From NCBI GenBank assembly GCA_944320295.1, contig CALUGY010000052.1, positions 1 to 64,000 on the forward strand: 64,000 nt of DNA. The letters run 5' to 3'. Numbering within the stretch: the first letter of the stretch is position 1; each line of letters begins with the position of its first letter. The position numbers and the translations under genes were made by a program. Source of the stretch: an uncultured Bacteroides sp. Lineage in GTDB: Bacteria > Bacteroidota > Bacteroidia > Bacteroidales > Bacteroidaceae. Under the pieces are notes generated by a model. It was given only the letters and a program-made list of their open reading frames with translations. It was not told where the DNA came from and searched no databases. Shown one piece after another: positions 61,855 to 64,000 of the stretch.

Positions 61855-62673
61855 ATGAACAGATTCCTATTATTTTTAGTACTCACTCTATCAACAAGCA
61901 GTATTATGTCACAGCAAAAGATTGTACAGACGGCGGGACGCACCCAACTCGGTGAGTTCGCGCCCAAATTTGCCGAGCTGAACGACGACGTGCTGTTCGG
62001 CGAGGTATGGAGCCGCACCGACAAGTTCGGCCTGAGAGACCGCAGCCTGGTGACCATCACGTCGCTCATCAGCCAGGGCATCACGGACAGCTCGCTCGTG
62101 TTCCACTTGCAGTCGGCCAAGAACAACGGCATCACACGCACGGAGATTGCCGAAATCATCACCCACATAGGCTTCTACGCCGGATGGCCCAAAGCCTGGG
62201 CGGCCTTCAACCTGGCCAAAGGCGTGTGGGCGGACGACACGGCGGGCAACGACGACAAAGCGGCCTTCCAGCGCGAGATGATTTTCCCCATCGGCGAACC
62301 GAACACGGCCTACGCCAAGTACTTCACCGGCAACAGCTACCTGGCTCCCGTGTCACGCGAGCAGGTATACATCTCCAACGTCACCTTCGAGCCGCGCTGC
62401 CGCAACAACTGGCATATACACCGGGCTACGACAGGTGGCGGGCAAATGCTGATTGGCGTGGCCGGACGGGGCTGGTACCAGGAAGAGGGCAAGCCGGCGG
62501 TGGAAATCCTGCCGGGCACCGTCATCCACATCCCGGCCAACGTGAAACATTGGCACGGGGCAGCGGCCGACAGCTGGTTTGCGCACCTTGCCTTTGAAAT
62601 TCCCGGCGAAAACGCCTCGAACGAGTGGCTTGAACCGGTGACGGACGAAGAATACGATAAAATTCAACAATAA
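61855..62673 (+). CDS. Exported carboxymuconolactone-decarboxylase-like plus cupin protein
   Basis: 272 residues from the ATG at 61855, directly before the signal peptide (MNRFLLFLVLTLSTSSIMSQ). The first half is an AhpD/CMD fold: FGEVWSRTDKFGLRDRSLVTITSL, HLQSAKNNGITRTEIAEIITHIGFYAGWPKAW. It lacks the CxxC of peroxidase members. The second half is a cupin: NNWHIHRATTGGGQ and IPANVKHWHGAAADSWFAHL supply metal histidines. This combination is common beside AraC-controlled aldo/keto reductases in gut Bacteroidetes. The longer frame upstream overlaps the reductase and is rejected. Confidence 0.87.
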   Translation: MNRFLLFLVLTLSTSSIMSQQKIVQTAGRTQLGEFAPKFAELNDDVLFGEVWSRTDKFGLRDRSLVTITSLISQGITDSSLVFHLQSAKNNGITRTEIAEIITHIGFYAGWPKAWAAFNLAKGVWADDTAGNDDKAAFQREMIFPIGEPNTAYAKYFTGNSYLAPVSREQVYISNVTFEPRCRNNWHIHRATTGGGQMLIGVAGRGWYQEEGKPAVEILPGTVIHIPANVKHWHGAAADSWFAHLAFEIPGENASNEWLEPVTDEEYDKIQQ

Positions 62674-62729
62674 CCCCTCCCGGAACAGGCCCGGTACCCT
62701 GCCCAGAAACAGGCAGTACGTTGGCACCG

Positions 62730-62817
62730 CAAGCGCAACGTGTCGGAAGCGCGCCCGCAACACACTCCGAGCACGCTCGCAACACGTTGGAAGCACGGAC
62801 GGAACACGCTGCGGATA
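62730..62817 (+). repeat. Four-unit 22-nt palindromic array, R11
   Basis: Cores acgtgt, acacac (degenerate), acacgt and acacgc begin at 62738, 62760, 62782 and 62804, exactly 22 nt apart. It separates the CMD-cupin and flavodoxin genes. Confidence 0.88.
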
Positions 62818-62887
62818 ACAAGCTTATAATCAATAAGTAACACGGGGTATCGTTGCCAAAACGGGATCATTGCAAGGAGAACACATC

Positions 62888-63457
62888 ATGAACAAATTAT
62901 TATTGACATTGCTGGCCGTATTCGGCATTGCCGCCACGGCCTGCGCACAACAAAGACAGACAATGGAAAGACAAACGGAAGGAAAGAAAATCTTAATCGC
63001 CTACTTCTCGGCTACTGGCACCACCGCACAGGCGGCCAAGAAGCTGGCCGACGCCACAGGCGGCGAACTGTATGCCATCACCCCGGCAAAGCCCTACACG
63101 GCGGCCGACTTGAACTGGCACGACAACCATTCGCGCAGCTCAGTGGAAATGAACGACCCGTCGGCACGTCCCGCTCTCGGCGGCAAGGAGTTGGACACGG
63201 CGGGATATGACGTGGTGTTCATAGGCTACCCCATCTGGTGGGACTTGGCCCCGCGCGTGGTCAACACCTTCATCGAAAGCCATTCGCTGAAGGGGAAAAC
63301 CGTCATCCCGTTCGCCACGTCGGGAGGCAGCACCATCACGAACAGCGCGGCCGAACTGAAGAAATCGTACCCCGGCATTGACTGGCGGGAAGGCCGCTTG
63401 CTGAACCGCGCCAGCACCGGCAGCATCCGCTCGTGGGTGGAAGGCTTGGGGCTTTGA
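62888..63457 (+). CDS. Exported flavodoxin-like protein
   Basis: 189 residues with a signal peptide (MNKLLLTLLAVFGIAATACA). The FMN phosphate loop is AYFSATGTTAQAAKKLA. Later loops GYPIWWDLAPRVVNTFIE and FATSGGSTITNSA are typical of the short flavodoxin-4 family. It probably carries electrons for exported reductases of this operon. AAGGAG (62874-62879) lies 8 nt before the ATG, a good Shine-Dalgarno. Confidence 0.9.
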   Translation: MNKLLLTLLAVFGIAATACAQQRQTMERQTEGKKILIAYFSATGTTAQAAKKLADATGGELYAITPAKPYTAADLNWHDNHSRSSVEMNDPSARPALGGKELDTAGYDVVFIGYPIWWDLAPRVVNTFIESHSLKGKTVIPFATSGGSTITNSAAELKKSYPGIDWREGRLLNRASTGSIRSWVEGLGL

Positions 63458-63500
63458 AGCGCGGCATCGGCACGGCTTCCCCGCACTTTCTCACCCAAGG

Positions 63501-63533
63501 TTTTCGGATATTCGCGGAAAATCCGTATTTTTG
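63501..63533 (+). promoter_or_regulatory. Promoter for parC
   Basis: A -7 box TATTTTTG (63526-63533) preceded at 21 nt by TTTT (63501-63504), which resembles the -33 TTTG. It predicts a leader of about 70 nt. Confidence 0.65.
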
Positions 63534-63611
63534 CCTGCAAGTGCCGCCGCCCGCCACAGGCATCACCTGTGCGCAGGGCCGGGGGCACGCCGAAACCATT
63601 CCCGGAACACC

Positions 63612-64000
63612 ATGAGCGAAGATATAGAAGAACCGAAAGACAAACTGGACAAAGAACCGCTTGCGGAAGGCGAGAAACATTCCGAGTATAGGCCAGCCGA
63701 CGCCAAGGACGCAACCGTGAAGCACCAACTGAGCGGCATGTATCAGAATTGGTTCTTGGACTACGCCTCCTACGTCATACTGGAGCGGGCCGTGCCGCAC
63801 ATCATGGACGGACTGAAGCCCGTGCAACGACGCATCCTGCACACCATGCGCCGCATGGAAGACGGCCGCTACAACAAGGTGGCCAATATCGTAGGAGAAG
63901 CCATGAAGTTCCACCCCCACGGCGACGCATCCATCAAGGACGCGTTGGTGCAACTGGGGCAGAAGGACATGCTCATAGACTGCCAAGGCAACTGGGGCAA
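63612..64000 (+). CDS. parC: DNA topoisomerase IV subunit A, partial (cut by window edge)
   Basis: The first 129 or so residues of the type IIA breakage-reunion subunit. After a charged N-terminus (MSEDIEEPKDKLDKEPLAEG) come HQLSGMYQNWFLDYASYVIL, ERAVPHIMDGLKPVQRRIL and FHPHGDASIKDALVQLGQKD, the conserved GyrA/ParC start of the DNA-binding core; the catalytic tyrosine lies just beyond. GMYQNWFLDYASYVI favours ParC over GyrA in this phylum. The 3' part is outside the window. Confidence 0.92.
   Translation, partial: MSEDIEEPKDKLDKEPLAEGEKHSEYRPADAKDATVKHQLSGMYQNWFLDYASYVILERAVPHIMDGLKPVQRRILHTMRRMEDGRYNKVANIVGEAMKFHPHGDASIKDALVQLGQKDMLIDCQGNWG

Overview
The window is chromosomal DNA from a comparatively GC-rich member of the Bacteroidales. 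Support comes from paired SusC/SusD genes, promoters with the Bacteroidetes -7 box TAnnTTTG (some with a TTG-type -33 element about 20 nt upstream), starts that mostly lack a strong Shine-Dalgarno, and Bacteroides-like neighbourhoods such as folP-cdaA and glyS next to an FKBP lipoprotein. I cannot name the species. I see no rRNA or tRNA gene, phage, transposase or CRISPR array. The right edge cuts into parC.

Layout. 0.1-11 kb holds housekeeping genes: folP-cdaA (-), murF (+), a VanZ-like protein (-), an NSS-type sodium symporter and an HhH protein (+), a KefB-like antiporter-tcdA-lolD operon (-) and asd (+). 11-28.7 kb holds two divergent glycan-uptake loci. The leftward one has a BadF-type kinase, an esterase-like protein, SusC, SusD and a GHL10-like glycosidase. 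The rightward one has SusC, SusD, a small lipoprotein and a purple-acid-phosphatase-like protein. No ECF sigma, hybrid two-component or SusR-type regulator is present with them. 29-52.1 kb is a 23-kb one-direction peptidoglycan-salvage locus: NamZ, SSS symporter, amidase, metallophosphoesterase with PQQ propeller, GT2, HIT-like phosphorylase, SpoIID, AmpG, NamZ, D-lactate dehydrogenase, MurT-like, MurK, MurQ and a serine hydrolase/SGNH fusion. 52.5-57.1 kb has an FKBP lipoprotein, glyS and a TIM-barrel/FGE-like fusion (all -). 57.5-58.9 kb is a membrane Ser/Thr kinase between two copies of a 222-bp repeat. 59.4-63.5 kb is an AraC regulator divergent from a small ORF, a Tat-type aldo/keto reductase, a CMD-cupin protein and a flavodoxin, followed by parC.

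How the genes work together. In the salvage locus NamZ and the amidase would free MurNAc and muropeptides outside the inner membrane. AmpG, the MurT-like protein or the SSS symporter would import them. MurK phosphorylates MurNAc, and MurQ splits MurNAc-6-P into GlcNAc-6-P and D-lactate. The fused FAD/Fe-S dehydrogenase would oxidise that D-lactate. A GT2, a HIT-fold phosphorylase and a SpoIID protein without signal peptide sit in the middle of the locus and have no assigned step.

The strongest unexplained signal is a family of 11 intergenic elements of about 88 bp. Each has exactly four small palindromic cores (ACRYGT type) spaced exactly 22 nt apart. Ten of the 11 point the same way regardless of the neighbouring genes. 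Three further small interspersed families are present: a bipartite CATTCTGAGCGG hairpin (2 copies), a GAATGAAGAAT hairpin (2 in-frame copies inside the D-lactate dehydrogenase gene) and a CTCCC/GGGAG hairpin (about 4 copies, one in a signal-peptide region).
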